DNA of 39,462 nucleotides. Source: Micromonospora andamanensis (lineage in GTDB: Bacteria; Actinomycetota; Actinomycetes; Mycobacteriales; Micromonosporaceae). Shown piece after piece: positions 1-7,847 of the stretch (positions are counted from its first letter, which is position 1; every line of letters begins with the position of its first letter). Where the stretch lies: positions 1-39,462 of the forward strand of contig NZ_BOOZ01000056.1 in assembly GCF_016863495.1 (NCBI RefSeq). Reading direction: 5' to 3'. The position numbers and the translations under genes are program-made. The notes beneath the pieces were generated by a model. That model did no database searches and had not been told where the DNA came from. It worked only from the letters and a program-made list of their open reading frames with translations.

Positions 1-1
1 G

Positions 2-853
2 CTAGCGGGCACCCTGCACGCTATGGGCGAATACACCCAAGCTCGCGACCTGCACCAGGACGTTCTGCAGCGACGCCAGACCACCCTCGGCGAAGATCAC
101 CCCGACACCCTGCTCAGCGCCCACGAGCTAGGCGTCACGCTGTACGCGATGAGCGAATACGCTCAAGCCCGCGACCTGCACCAGGACACCTTGCAGCGAC
201 GGCGGGCGACCCTCGGCGAGAACCACCCCGACACGCTACGAACCCAGCGTCACCCCAGTCTCAACGTCCGCTTGGTCGGTGCGAACGCCGACGACCTGCC
301 TCGGTCAATGAGTGAGCTGACGATCGAGGCGTACCTTGCCGGTGCTGGTGGCCCTCCTGACGGGCAGACCGAATCACCGAAAGTACAGCGTCTCGACCTC
401 GGCAGCCTGCAGATACCGGCCGTCGACGGAGTTGAAGTACGGGTGTCCACCGACTCGAACCAGAACGTTCAACAGATCGTCCTCGTGCATAAAACCAGCG
501 CGCTCCAGATAAGCGCCTTCGCCGCCCCGGTGGACGAAGGCATCTGGGACGAAGTACGTTCAGAGATAGCCCAAAAGCTGACCGAATCCGACTCGACCGT
601 CGAGGAGATCGTCGGAGATTACGGCGTCGCCCTCCATACGGTAATTGCCACTGAGGACGGTCAGAATGAGCTGCTGTTCATCGGAGTCGATGGGCCAGGA
701 TGGATGTTTCGGGGAGTCTTCCAGAACGCGGGGCGCGTGCCAGATCCAACAGCACCACTCTCACAGTGCCTCCGGCAACTCGTCGTCCACCGCGGCGACA
801 AGGTCCTTCCGGTACGGGAGCCGCTGCCGCTGCATCTCCCTCCGCAACTGTAG
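2..853 (+). CDS. Partial TPR protein joined to a DUF3710 domain
   Basis: The reading frame is already open at the window edge, so the 5' end lies outside; an internal ATG is at 23. The first 70 or so residues carry two 42-residue repeats of the kinesin-light-chain TPR type (QARDLHQD, LGEDHPDTL), as in NB-ARC/TPR regulators of actinomycetes. From about residue 118 of the visible part the sequence changes to a DUF3710-like domain (LDLGSLQIPAVDGVEVRV, GIWDEVRSEIA, FIGVDGPGW, VHRGDKVLPVREPLPL) that ends normally. Known DUF3710 proteins are stand-alone and about 200-250 aa, so this looks like a chimera from recombination. Codon use is less GC-rich than in neighbouring genes, which suggests transferred or decaying DNA. 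Function is unknown; the domain calls are by recognition only. Confidence 0.7.
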   Translation, partial: LAGTLHAMGEYTQARDLHQDVLQRRQTTLGEDHPDTLLSAHELGVTLYAMSEYAQARDLHQDTLQRRRATLGENHPDTLRTQRHPSLNVRLVGANADDLPRSMSELTIEAYLAGAGGPPDGQTESPKVQRLDLGSLQIPAVDGVEVRVSTDSNQNVQQIVLVHKTSALQISAFAAPVDEGIWDEVRSEIAQKLTESDSTVEEIVGDYGVALHTVIATEDGQNELLFIGVDGPGWMFRGVFQNAGRVPDPTAPLSQCLRQLVVHRGDKVLPVREPLPLHLPPQL

Positions 854-1120
854 ACCCACACGTTCACCCGGGCGCGTTCCTCGACGGCGGCCGACTCTTC
901 GAGGGACGGCGGCGCCACCGGCTCCGACGCGGACCGGGGCCACACCACGTCGACGCGGGTCAGCGTCAGCGGCGTGCGGGGTGACAGCGGCCCGAAAGGT
1001 AGCCGGCAGGTCACCGTCGACTACCTCTTCACGTTCGCCCAGGTGGCGCTCTACCAGGCGATGAAGACACTGCGGAACGAGGGCGTCGACGTCGAGGTCA
1101 TCGCCATCCCGCCGGCCTGA
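854..1120 (+). pseudogene. 5'-truncated coding remnant, unknown family
   Basis: Right after the TAG that ends the DUF3710 frame, the same frame stays open to a TGA at 1118-1120. Its last 45 codons look like real coding sequence, with almost every third base G or C and a plausible amphipathic end (VDYLFTFAQVALYQAMKTLR, then VDVEVIAIPPA). There is no credible start codon with a ribosome binding site. I read it as the 3' end of a gene that lost its beginning, or as a C-terminal extension cut off by the TAG. I do not recognise the family. Confidence 0.45.
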
Positions 1121-1182
1121 AGCGGGAAATCCGGCAACGGCGGCTGCCTGGACGTGTCGGACCCTTGTCGTAGCGTGTGGCG

Positions 1183-1548
1183 ATGACCGACATGGTGGCG
1201 ATCGTCCGGCGGGCCTGCCTGCGGCTTCCCGAGGTCAGCGAGCGGCTGAGTCATGGCACCCCAACCTGGTTCGTCCGGGGCAAGAGATCCTTCGCTACCG
1301 TCTGGCCGGACGGCCATCACCAGGACGATTTCGCGCACTTGTGGTGTGCCGCGCCGCCGGGTGCCGCCGTCGAGCTGATCGCGGAGAATCCGCAGACCTA
1401 CTTCCGCCCACCCTATGTCGGGCATCGCGGCTGGGTCGGCGTACGCCTCGACAGCGGCATCGGCGAGGCCGAGCTGGCCGAGGTCATCGAGGACGGCTAC
1501 CGGGCGGTGGCGCCTCGGGCCCTGCTCGCCCGGCTCGACACGCCCTGA
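1183..1548 (+). CDS. MmcQ/YjbR family protein
   Basis: A protein of about 121 aa that matches the MmcQ/YjbR (CyaY-like fold) family by pattern: an N-terminal LRLPEVSERLSHGTPTWFV segment, a central KRSFATVWPDG strand and a C-terminal YVGHRGWVGVRLD motif, followed by a helix ending in the usual A-P-R-A-L-L-A tail. The length is typical. Members are often called DNA-binding, but their biochemical role is not settled. The ATG at 1183 is preferred; a GTG two codons earlier (1177) is possible. No strong Shine-Dalgarno sequence is visible, so it may be leaderless. It stands alone, separated by 75 bases from the next gene on the same strand. Confidence 0.8.
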   Translation: MTDMVAIVRRACLRLPEVSERLSHGTPTWFVRGKRSFATVWPDGHHQDDFAHLWCAAPPGAAVELIAENPQTYFRPPYVGHRGWVGVRLDSGIGEAELAEVIEDGYRAVAPRALLARLDTP

Positions 1549-1623
1549 GGGTGTGGACGACCAGGCTGAGCACCCGGCGTCGGGCCGGGAGCAGGTGCAG
1601 ATAACTACAAGCTGGGAGGCAGC

Positions 1624-2238
1624 GTGTCGGGTCGGTTCGTGTACTGGATGAACGTGTCTGTCGATCTGCGGATCGAGCGCGCCCTGAATGAGCAGGGCGG
1701 CGGCGACTGGATGCGCATCGGGGAGTCGTTGCACCGGGAGTTCAACGCGCGGGCGCGGGCGATGTCGCTGATGGTGGAGGGTCGCACGATCTACGAGACG
1801 ATGGAGGCGTTCTGGCCGGCCGCCCGCGACGACGAATCTCTGCCGGGCTTCCTGCGTGAGTACGGTGAGATCTGGACCTCGATGCCCAAGGTGCTTGTCT
1901 CCCGCACCCGCGCCGACGCCGGACACAACACGCGGGTCATCGGTGGCGACGACGCGGTCGAGCAACTCGCGCGGCTGCGGGAGCAGACCGCCGGCGACAT
2001 CGGGGTCGGCGGCGCCACCCTGGCCACCAGCCTGCTGCAGGCGGGGCTACTCGACGAACTGCTGCTCTTCACCCACCCCGTCGTACTCGGCACCGGTCGG
2101 CCGCTGTTCGACGCGCATGACGAACCGGTCCAGCTCGACCTGATCGAGCAGGCGTCATTCGATCAGGGCGTGACGATGCACCGGTACGCGGTCCGGGGCG
2201 CCCGCCACACCGCCGGATCGTCTGACGGGCCGCACTGA
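1624..2238 (+). CDS. Dihydrofolate reductase family protein (RibD C-terminal-like)
   Basis: A protein of 204 aa with the dihydrofolate-reductase/RibD C-terminal fold: FVYWMNVSVDLRI at the start, a helix with EGRTIYETMEAFWP, the KVLVSRT strand, GDIGVGGATLATSLLQAGL (the nucleotide-binding Gly-rich turn) and the LLLFTHPVVLGTGRPLF strand-turn. These proteins are predicted NADPH-dependent reductases of unknown substrate and are common in actinomycetes; they are not the essential folate enzyme. The GTG start at 1624 follows a GGGAGG ribosome binding site. A strong terminator lies directly downstream, so this gene closes its transcription unit. Confidence 0.85.
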   Translation: MSGRFVYWMNVSVDLRIERALNEQGGGDWMRIGESLHREFNARARAMSLMVEGRTIYETMEAFWPAARDDESLPGFLREYGEIWTSMPKVLVSRTRADAGHNTRVIGGDDAVEQLARLREQTAGDIGVGGATLATSLLQAGLLDELLLFTHPVVLGTGRPLFDAHDEPVQLDLIEQASFDQGVTMHRYAVRGARHTAGSSDGPH

Positions 2239-2256
2239 GCCGTCGATCCGACAGGC

Positions 2257-2302
2257 ACCGCCCTCAGCCGGGGGCCGCTGACCGGACCTGAGGGCGGTTT
2301 TT
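2257..2302 (+). terminator. Rho-independent terminator
   Basis: A perfect 10-bp inverted repeat, ACCGCCCTCA at 2257-2266 and TGAGGGCGGT at 2289-2298, is followed by a run of five T. It lies 19 bases after the reductase-like gene. This is one of the few classic hairpin-plus-T-run terminators in the window. Confidence 0.9.
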
Positions 2303-2612
2303 CCTGCGTGGACATTGCTTTCGCTGCTGGAGCCGAAAGTTCCCCTGAATCCGGCAGAAGCCATAGACACATCGACATCGCTTTTGTTAGCTTCACCCCG
2401 GATGTTACGACGCGGTGAACCGCCACAGGGGCCAGCGCCTCGATCGTGACCTCCGACGGCCCCTCGGACACCTACCCAACCTCCAGTTTCCGCGCCCGCT
2501 CCGCCCACCGGCGGTCCAACGGGCCGCTCGGTGCTGCCCGATACCCGGAGGAGAAGCCCAGATCCAGCACGTCCCGACCTGCCCGACCCGTCCTCACACC
2601 AAGGAGAGGCAG
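2303..2612 (+). other. Leader and promoter region of the GSDH gene
   Basis: This stretch of 310 bases between the terminator and the GSDH start has no gene I can support. The frame of the next gene is open back to 2415, but that extension has no ribosome binding site and would bury the signal peptide. A CTTTCG/CGAAAG inverted pair (2318-2323 and 2334-2339) and a locally AT-rich patch near 2380-2400 are the likeliest promoter or operator area. The ribosome binding site AAGGAGAGG is at 2601-2609. Confidence 0.4.
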
Positions 2613-4745
2613 TTGAAGAGACGACTCGCGCTCGCCGTGGCCGGCCTGACGACCATCACGCTCGTCGCCCCGCCCGCAAGCTCGATGGCCGCGCCGACCA
2701 CCCCCACGGCCGCGCCCGGCACCACAAACCCCCCACCCGACACGGCCTTTCAGAAGGTCACCCTCAACGACCGCCCCGGCGAGCCGATGGACCTCGCCGT
2801 CCTGCCCGACGGCCGGGTGCTGCACGTGACCCGCGCCGGCGTGGTGTGGCTGCACAACCCCGACACCGGCCGTAACACCATCGCCGCGACCCTCGACGTC
2901 TACCAGCACGACGAGGAGGGACTCCAGAACGTCGCCATCGACCCGAACTTCGGCCGGGGCGGCAACAACTGGATCTACCTGTACTACTCGCCGCCGATGA
3001 ACACCCCTGTCGACGATCCGTCCACACCTGACGTCAACGAGGGCGACGCGCCGGCCTGGGGCACCGAGGAGGAACTCGCGCCGTTCGAGGGCGTCATCCG
3101 ACTGTCCCGGTTCCGCCTGGTCAAGGACACCTTGGACCTGCGCAGCGAGCAGCAGATCCTCGACGTACCGGTGGACCGGGGCATCTGCTGCCACGTCGGC
3201 GGGGACATCGTCTTCGACGCCAAGGGCAACCTGTACCTGTCCACCGGGGACGACACGAACCCGTTCGAGTCCGGTGGCTACGCCCCGATCGACGAGCGGC
3301 CCGGCCGCAATCCCGCGTACGACGCGCAGCGCACCTCGGCCAACACAAACGATCTGCGCGGCAAGATCCTGCGGATCAAGGTCGGCAACAACGGCAGGTA
3401 CTCCATCCCGAAGGGGAACCTGTTCAAGCCCGGCACGCGGGATACCCGCCCGGAGATCTACCTGATGGGTCTGCGTAACCCGTTCCGGATCGAGTTGGAC
3501 CGCAAGTCCGACGACCTGTACGTCGCCGACTACTCACCGGACGCCGGCCAGCCCGATCCGCTGCGCGGACCGGCGGGACACGGCAAGTGGTTCGTGGCGC
3601 GCAAGGCCGGCAACCACGGCTGGCCCTACTGCATCACCCCGCAACTGCCGTACCGGGACTACGACTTCGCCACCGAGGAGTCGGGCGCGGAATTCGACTG
3701 CTCGGCACCGGTGAACGAGTCCCCGAACAACACCGGGCTGCGGAAGCTGCCCGCGACGCAGCAGCCGGACGTGTGGTACGGCTACGGCCTGTCCCCCGAG
3801 TTCCCGGAGCTGGGCACCGGCGGCATCGGACCGATGGCCGGTCCGGCGTACCGCTTCGACCGCTCCACCACCCGGGGCCGCAACCCGGTGGCGTGGCCGG
3901 CGTACTACGACGGCAAGCCGCTGTTCTACGAGTGGACCCGCGACTACGTCAAGGCGTTCCAGCTCGACCGGCGCGGCAAGCTCAGCGGAATCGAGCCGGT
4001 GCTGCCCTCGGTCGTCTTCGACAACCCGATGGACCTGGAGTTCGGCCGCGACGGCGCACTCTACGCCCTGGAGTACGGCGACGGCTTCTTCAGCGAGAAC
4101 CCGGAGGCCCAGCTGACCCGGATCGACCACATCGGCTGGGACGGTAACCGCAGCCCGGTCCCGACGGTCTCGGCCAGCCAGACCGCCGGTCTTGCCCCGT
4201 TGACAGTGGAGTTCTCCAGCGAGGGCACCACCGATCCGGACGGCGACCGGCTGCGGTACGAGTGGTACCTGGACGACGACAACCGGGTCGACTCGCGGTC
4301 GGCGAACCCGACGTTCACGTACCGCGAGAACGGCAGCTACGAGGCGACCCTGAAGGTGACCGACCAGAAGGGGCGTTCGGCGTCGGCGTCGGTGCGCGTC
4401 GTGGTCGGCAACGCCGAGCCGGTGGTCGAGCTGATCGCGCCGGTCGAGGGTCAACCCTTCGCCTTCGGCGACACCATCCGGTACGAGGTGCAGGTCACCG
4501 ACGACCAACCGGTCGACTGTGCCCGGGTCAGCGTGACGTACATCCTCGGCCACGACGATCACGGCCACCCGCAGACCACAGCCAACGGCTGCACCGGCTC
4601 GATCCTGACCACCGTGCCGTCCGGTCACGACCCGGAGACCGACAACCTGTCCGCCGTGTTCGTCGCCTCCTACACCGACCCCGGTGACGACGGCCTGCCG
4701 CCGCTGACCGGGACCGACCAGGTCGTCCTGGTTCCGGGCGCGTAG
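2613..4745 (+). CDS. Secreted PQQ-type sugar dehydrogenase (GSDH) with PKD domain
   Basis: A protein of 710 aa from the TTG at 2613, chosen because AAGGAGAGG sits just upstream and the product then begins with a Sec signal peptide (KRR, hydrophobic core, cut near residue 27). Residues about 43-505 form a glucose/sorbosone dehydrogenase beta-propeller: EEGLQNVAIDPNF, CCHVGGDIVFDAKGNLYLST (His194 is the probable catalytic base), NDLRGKILRIK and GLRNPFRIE. Residues about 510-600 are a PKD domain (GLAPLTVEFSSEGTTDPDGD), followed by an Ig-like C-terminal domain to residue 710. The family oxidises sugars with PQQ outside the membrane; the substrate here is unknown. Many actinomycete relatives are fused to a ThuA domain, which is absent. 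It probably forms an operon with the isomerase gene 19 bases downstream. Confidence 0.87.
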   Translation: MKRRLALAVAGLTTITLVAPPASSMAAPTTPTAAPGTTNPPPDTAFQKVTLNDRPGEPMDLAVLPDGRVLHVTRAGVVWLHNPDTGRNTIAATLDVYQHDEEGLQNVAIDPNFGRGGNNWIYLYYSPPMNTPVDDPSTPDVNEGDAPAWGTEEELAPFEGVIRLSRFRLVKDTLDLRSEQQILDVPVDRGICCHVGGDIVFDAKGNLYLSTGDDTNPFESGGYAPIDERPGRNPAYDAQRTSANTNDLRGKILRIKVGNNGRYSIPKGNLFKPGTRDTRPEIYLMGLRNPFRIELDRKSDDLYVADYSPDAGQPDPLRGPAGHGKWFVARKAGNHGWPYCITPQLPYRDYDFATEESGAEFDCSAPVNESPNNTGLRKLPATQQPDVWYGYGLSPEFPELGTGGIGPMAGPAYRFDRSTTRGRNPVAWPAYYDGKPLFYEWTRDYVKAFQLDRRGKLSGIEPVLPSVVFDNPMDLEFGRDGALYALEYGDGFFSENPEAQLTRIDHIGWDGNRSPVPTVSASQTAGLAPLTVEFSSEGTTDPDGDRLRYEWYLDDDNRVDSRSANPTFTYRENGSYEATLKVTDQKGRSASASVRVVVGNAEPVVELIAPVEGQPFAFGDTIRYEVQVTDDQPVDCARVSVTYILGHDDHGHPQTTANGCTGSILTTVPSGHDPETDNLSAVFVASYTDPGDDGLPPLTGTDQVVLVPGA

Positions 4746-4764
4746 ACCCACGAGAGGAGTCATC

Positions 4765-5730
4765 ATGTGTTACGGCTATGACGGGATTGCCGCGCTGCGG
4801 CGTTCCGTCCTCGATAGACGGGGCCTGCTACGCGGCTCGGTTGCCGCGATGGCCGGTGTCGGCCTCGCCACGGCAGGTGTCGGCGCGACAGCCGCCGCCG
4901 CCAAGCCCGGCCACGGGCACGGACCGGGGCATGCCGGTCGGCGGCGGGTGCCGCCGGGCCTGATCAGCATCCAGTTGTGGACGGTCCGCGACGCGTTGAA
5001 CGGCGAGCCGGGATACGACGCCACGCTGCGGCACCTCGCCCGGATCGGCTACCCGAAGGTGGAGCTGGCGCTCGGCTACTTCGGCCGCAACGCCGCCCAG
5101 TTGCGTCGCTTCCTGGACAGCATCTGCATCAAGGCGACGTCCAGCCACGACGGGATCAGCGAGACCCCCGCCGCGCTTCAGGAGAAGATCCGCAACGCGG
5201 TCACGCTGGGGCAGAAGTTCATGGTGGTGCCCTACCTCTACTCGGAGAACGCCGACGACTGGAAGCGGTGGGCGGAGCAGATGAACGTCGAGGCCGCCGC
5301 GGCGGCCCGCGCCGGTCTGCGGTACGGCTACCACAACCACGCCCACGAGTTCACAATCGACCTCGGCGGTGGTCGGACCCCGTGGGACATCCTGACCGAG
5401 GAGCTGGACCCCCGGCTCGTCCACCTGGAGATCGACATCTACTGGGCGGTCACCGGCGGCATCGAGTCCGGTGACGGCGTGACGGACCCCGAGGGCTTCA
5501 CCCTGGACGTCATCCGCTCCGCACCGCAGCGGGTGCTCCAGTACCACGTCAAGGACCGGCACGCCGCCGACGGCGACATGGCCGACCTGGGCACCGGAAT
5601 GATCGATTTTGCCCGGATCTTCCGGAAGCACTCGGTGCTGGAGTACATCGTGGAGAACGACACTCCCGACGTGACGCCCCAGCGCACCGCCGAGGTCGGC
5701 TACCGCTACCTGCGTAATCTGCGGTACTGA
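4765..5730 (+). CDS. Tat-exported sugar phosphate isomerase/epimerase-like protein
   Basis: A protein of 321 aa starting at an ATG behind GAGAGGAG. Residues 12-45 form a twin-arginine signal (LDRRGLLRGS, then a Gly/Ala-rich hydrophobic stretch). The mature part is a TIM barrel of the AP-endonuclease-2/xylose-isomerase-like family, with ISIQLWTVRD, YPKVELALGYFG, YGYHNHAHEF, HLEIDIYW, YHVKDRH and EYIVENDTPD supplying the usual Glu, His and Asp metal ligands. The length fits exported members. A folded, metal-loaded barrel sent through Tat, 19 bases after a secreted GSDH enzyme, suggests that both act on the same extracellular carbohydrate. The true substrate is unknown, and a phosphorylated sugar is unlikely outside the cell. 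Confidence 0.85.
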   Translation: MCYGYDGIAALRRSVLDRRGLLRGSVAAMAGVGLATAGVGATAAAAKPGHGHGPGHAGRRRVPPGLISIQLWTVRDALNGEPGYDATLRHLARIGYPKVELALGYFGRNAAQLRRFLDSICIKATSSHDGISETPAALQEKIRNAVTLGQKFMVVPYLYSENADDWKRWAEQMNVEAAAAARAGLRYGYHNHAHEFTIDLGGGRTPWDILTEELDPRLVHLEIDIYWAVTGGIESGDGVTDPEGFTLDVIRSAPQRVLQYHVKDRHAADGDMADLGTGMIDFARIFRKHSVLEYIVENDTPDVTPQRTAEVGYRYLRNLRY

Positions 5731-5750
5731 CGGTTTCGTCGCCCGATTGA

Positions 5751-5790
5751 TCGGGGGTCAGGGTCGACAGCCGTCGACCCTGACCCCCGA
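5751..5790. terminator. Bidirectional terminator hairpin
   Basis: A perfect 18-bp inverted repeat (5751-5768 against 5773-5790) with a 4-base loop lies between the convergent isomerase and DUF418 genes. There is no T-run, as is usual in high-GC actinomycetes. It can stop transcription from both sides. Confidence 0.85.
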
Positions 5791-5793
5791 CGG

Positions 5794-7017
5794 TCAGTAA
5801 GCGTTCCGGAAGGTCAGGCGGCGCAGCAGCGTCTCGGCCGGTCCGCGCCGGCCGGCGCGGCGCATCGTCTCGGCCAGCAGGACGGTGGCCAGCCAGACCG
5901 CTATCCCGACGGCGGAGGCACCGGCATCGCTGAGCTGTCCGCCGAGGCCGGCGGCGAACGGCGCGAAGATCGCGACGAAGGCCACCGACTGGAGCAGGTA
6001 GCAGGTCAGCGAGCGCTGGCCGGTGGCGGCCAGTGCGGTGACCACCGGGTTGCGCCGTCCGGCGAGGTGGTGGGCGAGCAGGCCGGCCAGTGCGGCGTAC
6101 CCGAGTCCTCCGGCGATCCCGCTGACGCCGTGCACGGCGTAGGCGCTGATGGCGACCCCGTTGCCCCAGCCGGTCCAGAGCTGCGCGTCGATGAGCGCCA
6201 ACGGAGCGCCACCGGCGACCGCGATGGCCAGGCCGACCAGGGCGATCCGGCGCAGCAGCCGCAGGTGCTGCCCGGGCTGGTCGAGCAGCCGTCGCCGGGC
6301 GGCCCAGATCCCGAGCAGGAACGGGGCGAACACGTCCACCGCGAGGGCCGGAGCGAGGAAGGCCCAGATGCTGAGCCGGGCGGCGACCGCGTCGAGCGGG
6401 TTCGCCTCGGCGGTCGGCAGCGGCGGGGAACCGTTCTCGGTGATGGTGAATCCAGTTCCCAACGAGAGCAGGGCGAAGACCAGGGTGCCGACGGCGGCGA
6501 TCACGATCAGGGTACGGTCGCGGACCCGGAGCATCCCGACCAGCAGCAGGCCGAGCAGGCCGTAGCTGGCCAGGATGTCGCCGAAGAAGAGCAGCGCGGC
6601 GTGTACCAGGCCGAACCCGATCAGCCACCGGCTGCGGCGCCGCAGCAGCGTGCGGGTTGCCGGCCAGTCCGCGCCGGCGGCGGCCCGCCGGTCCGCGAAC
6701 TGCACCAGGCCGTACCCGAAGAGCGCGGCGAACATCGGCAGCGCGCGGCCGTCGACAAGCAGCACCTGTAGTCCGGCGACGACCCGGTCGGCGAGCCCGC
6801 CGTCGGTGGCGTAGCCGCGGTATCCGGCCGTCTCGTCGCCGTAGCGGTGCATGTGGGCGTGGGCGAGGGCGATGAGGAGCAGCATGGCGCCGCGGGCCAG
6901 GTCCGGCGCGAGCGTCCGGCCGGTGGTCGGGCCGCCTGTCGGATCGCGCCCGGGTGGGGTCGGTCCGGGTGGGGTGTCGCGGGATGAGGGATGAGCGGGC
7001 ACGAGGGGTCGGGACAT
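5794..7017 (-). CDS. DUF418 family membrane protein
   Basis: A protein of 407 aa with a Pro/Gly-rich N-terminus followed by about nine hydrophobic segments. DUF418 features are visible: LAPDLARGAMLLLIALAHA, LPMFAALFGYGLVQF, RRRSRWLIGFGLVHAALLFFGDIL and the C-terminal GQRSLTCYLLQS. It is an integral membrane protein related to the acyltransferase-3/OpgC-like fold, function unknown. The ATG at 7017 is preceded by AAAGGTGG. The gene diverges from a TetR regulator, and its promoter region is taken up by a large palindrome, so that TetR very probably represses it. Such pairs often serve in efflux or envelope modification, but no substrate can be named here. Confidence 0.85.
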   Translation of the reverse strand: MSRPLVPAHPSSRDTPPGPTPPGRDPTGGPTTGRTLAPDLARGAMLLLIALAHAHMHRYGDETAGYRGYATDGGLADRVVAGLQVLLVDGRALPMFAALFGYGLVQFADRRAAAGADWPATRTLLRRRSRWLIGFGLVHAALLFFGDILASYGLLGLLLVGMLRVRDRTLIVIAAVGTLVFALLSLGTGFTITENGSPPLPTAEANPLDAVAARLSIWAFLAPALAVDVFAPFLLGIWAARRRLLDQPGQHLRLLRRIALVGLAIAVAGGAPLALIDAQLWTGWGNGVAISAYAVHGVSGIAGGLGYAALAGLLAHHLAGRRNPVVTALAATGQRSLTCYLLQSVAFVAIFAPFAAGLGGQLSDAGASAVGIAVWLATVLLAETMRRAGRRGPAETLLRRLTFRNAY

Positions 7018-7041
7018 GCGTCGGCCACCTTTCGCGAAAGT

Positions 7042-7086
7042 TTAGGTACGGCAGCGTATCTTATTAAGATACGCTGCCGTACCTAA
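7042..7086. promoter_or_regulatory. Large palindromic operator between DUF418 and TetR genes
   Basis: A perfect 22-bp inverted repeat (7042-7063 against 7065-7086) with one central base; the left arm starts TTAGGTACGGCAGCGTATC. It sits 24 bases upstream of the DUF418 start and 63 bases upstream of the TetR start. Size and place fit a TetR-family operator that covers the DUF418 promoter. A second, looser inverted repeat (CACCGTGCCC at 7101-7110, GGGCACGGTG at 7123-7132) lies closer to the TetR start. Confidence 0.85.
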
Positions 7087-7149
7087 GGATCGGGTGGTGA
7101 CACCGTGCCCGTGCCCTAGGCTGGGCACGGTGAGAAGCAGGGAACAGCC

Positions 7150-7773
7150 GTGACCGGGGCAGACGCGCCTCCTGCGGCAGCGGCGCGCAGCCGGCGACGC
7201 GGTGCCGACCTGATCAGCGCGGTCTACGCCGCCGTCCTGACCGAGGTGGCCGAGACCGGCGTCACCGGCCTGACCATGGAGGGAATCGCCCGTCGGGCGG
7301 CAGCCGGGAAGACCACGCTCTACCGCCGCTGGTCCAGCCCGACCGAACTGCTGATCGACGCGATGCTCGACGCCCACCCGGTGGAACGCCCGACGCCAGG
7401 CGCCACCGACCTGCGCGGCGACCTGATCGAGGCGCTGGGCCAACTCGTCGCCTGGATCGTCAGCCCTGCCGGCACCGCCGCCACCAGGATCCTGGCCGAG
7501 CGGCACAGCCACCCCGCCCTGGCCGAAGCCCTCTACAGCCGGGTCTTCGACGTCCGGGGCGGCACCTTCACCAGCACCGTGCTGCGGCACTACGCCGACC
7601 GGGGACAACTCGACCCCGCCCTGCTCACCCCGATCGTGGTGGACATCGGCGAGGCACTGACCCTGAAACGGTTCCTCGACGACGGAGCCCCGCCCGACGA
7701 GCAGACCCTCGCGGCCATCGTCGACCAGGCCATCCTGCCCGCCGTTGGCTACCCACCACCCGCCTCCACCTAG
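7150..7773 (+). CDS. TetR/AcrR family transcriptional regulator
   Basis: A protein of 207 aa. The N-terminal 22-68 region is a TetR helix-turn-helix (VYAAVLTEVAETGVTGLTME, then GIARRAAAGKTTLYRRWSS), and the rest is an all-helical ligand-binding domain. It starts at GTG 7150, with AGCAGGGA upstream. It diverges from the DUF418 gene and shares a 132-base intergenic region with a perfect 45-bp palindrome, so it most likely represses that gene and perhaps itself. The ligand is unknown. Confidence 0.9.
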   Translation: MTGADAPPAAAARSRRRGADLISAVYAAVLTEVAETGVTGLTMEGIARRAAAGKTTLYRRWSSPTELLIDAMLDAHPVERPTPGATDLRGDLIEALGQLVAWIVSPAGTAATRILAERHSHPALAEALYSRVFDVRGGTFTSTVLRHYADRGQLDPALLTPIVVDIGEALTLKRFLDDGAPPDEQTLAAIVDQAILPAVGYPPPAST

Positions 7774-7847
7774 ACGCCCACGTAACCCCGCGTAACGCTC
7801 ACCGTCGGTATCCACGCCGCTGAGCGGCCACTGTCCTCTGTCCGCGC

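Noticed and set aside
1051..1965. Long minus-strand frame of 304 codons
   Set aside because: It lies opposite the MmcQ and reductase-like genes, is rich in Arg and Pro, shows no family motif, and is a mirror frame caused by high third-position GC.
6067..6771. Rightward frame of 234 codons opposite the DUF418 gene
   Set aside because: Gln/Glu/Gly-rich mirror of membrane-helix codons; a typical antisense artefact.
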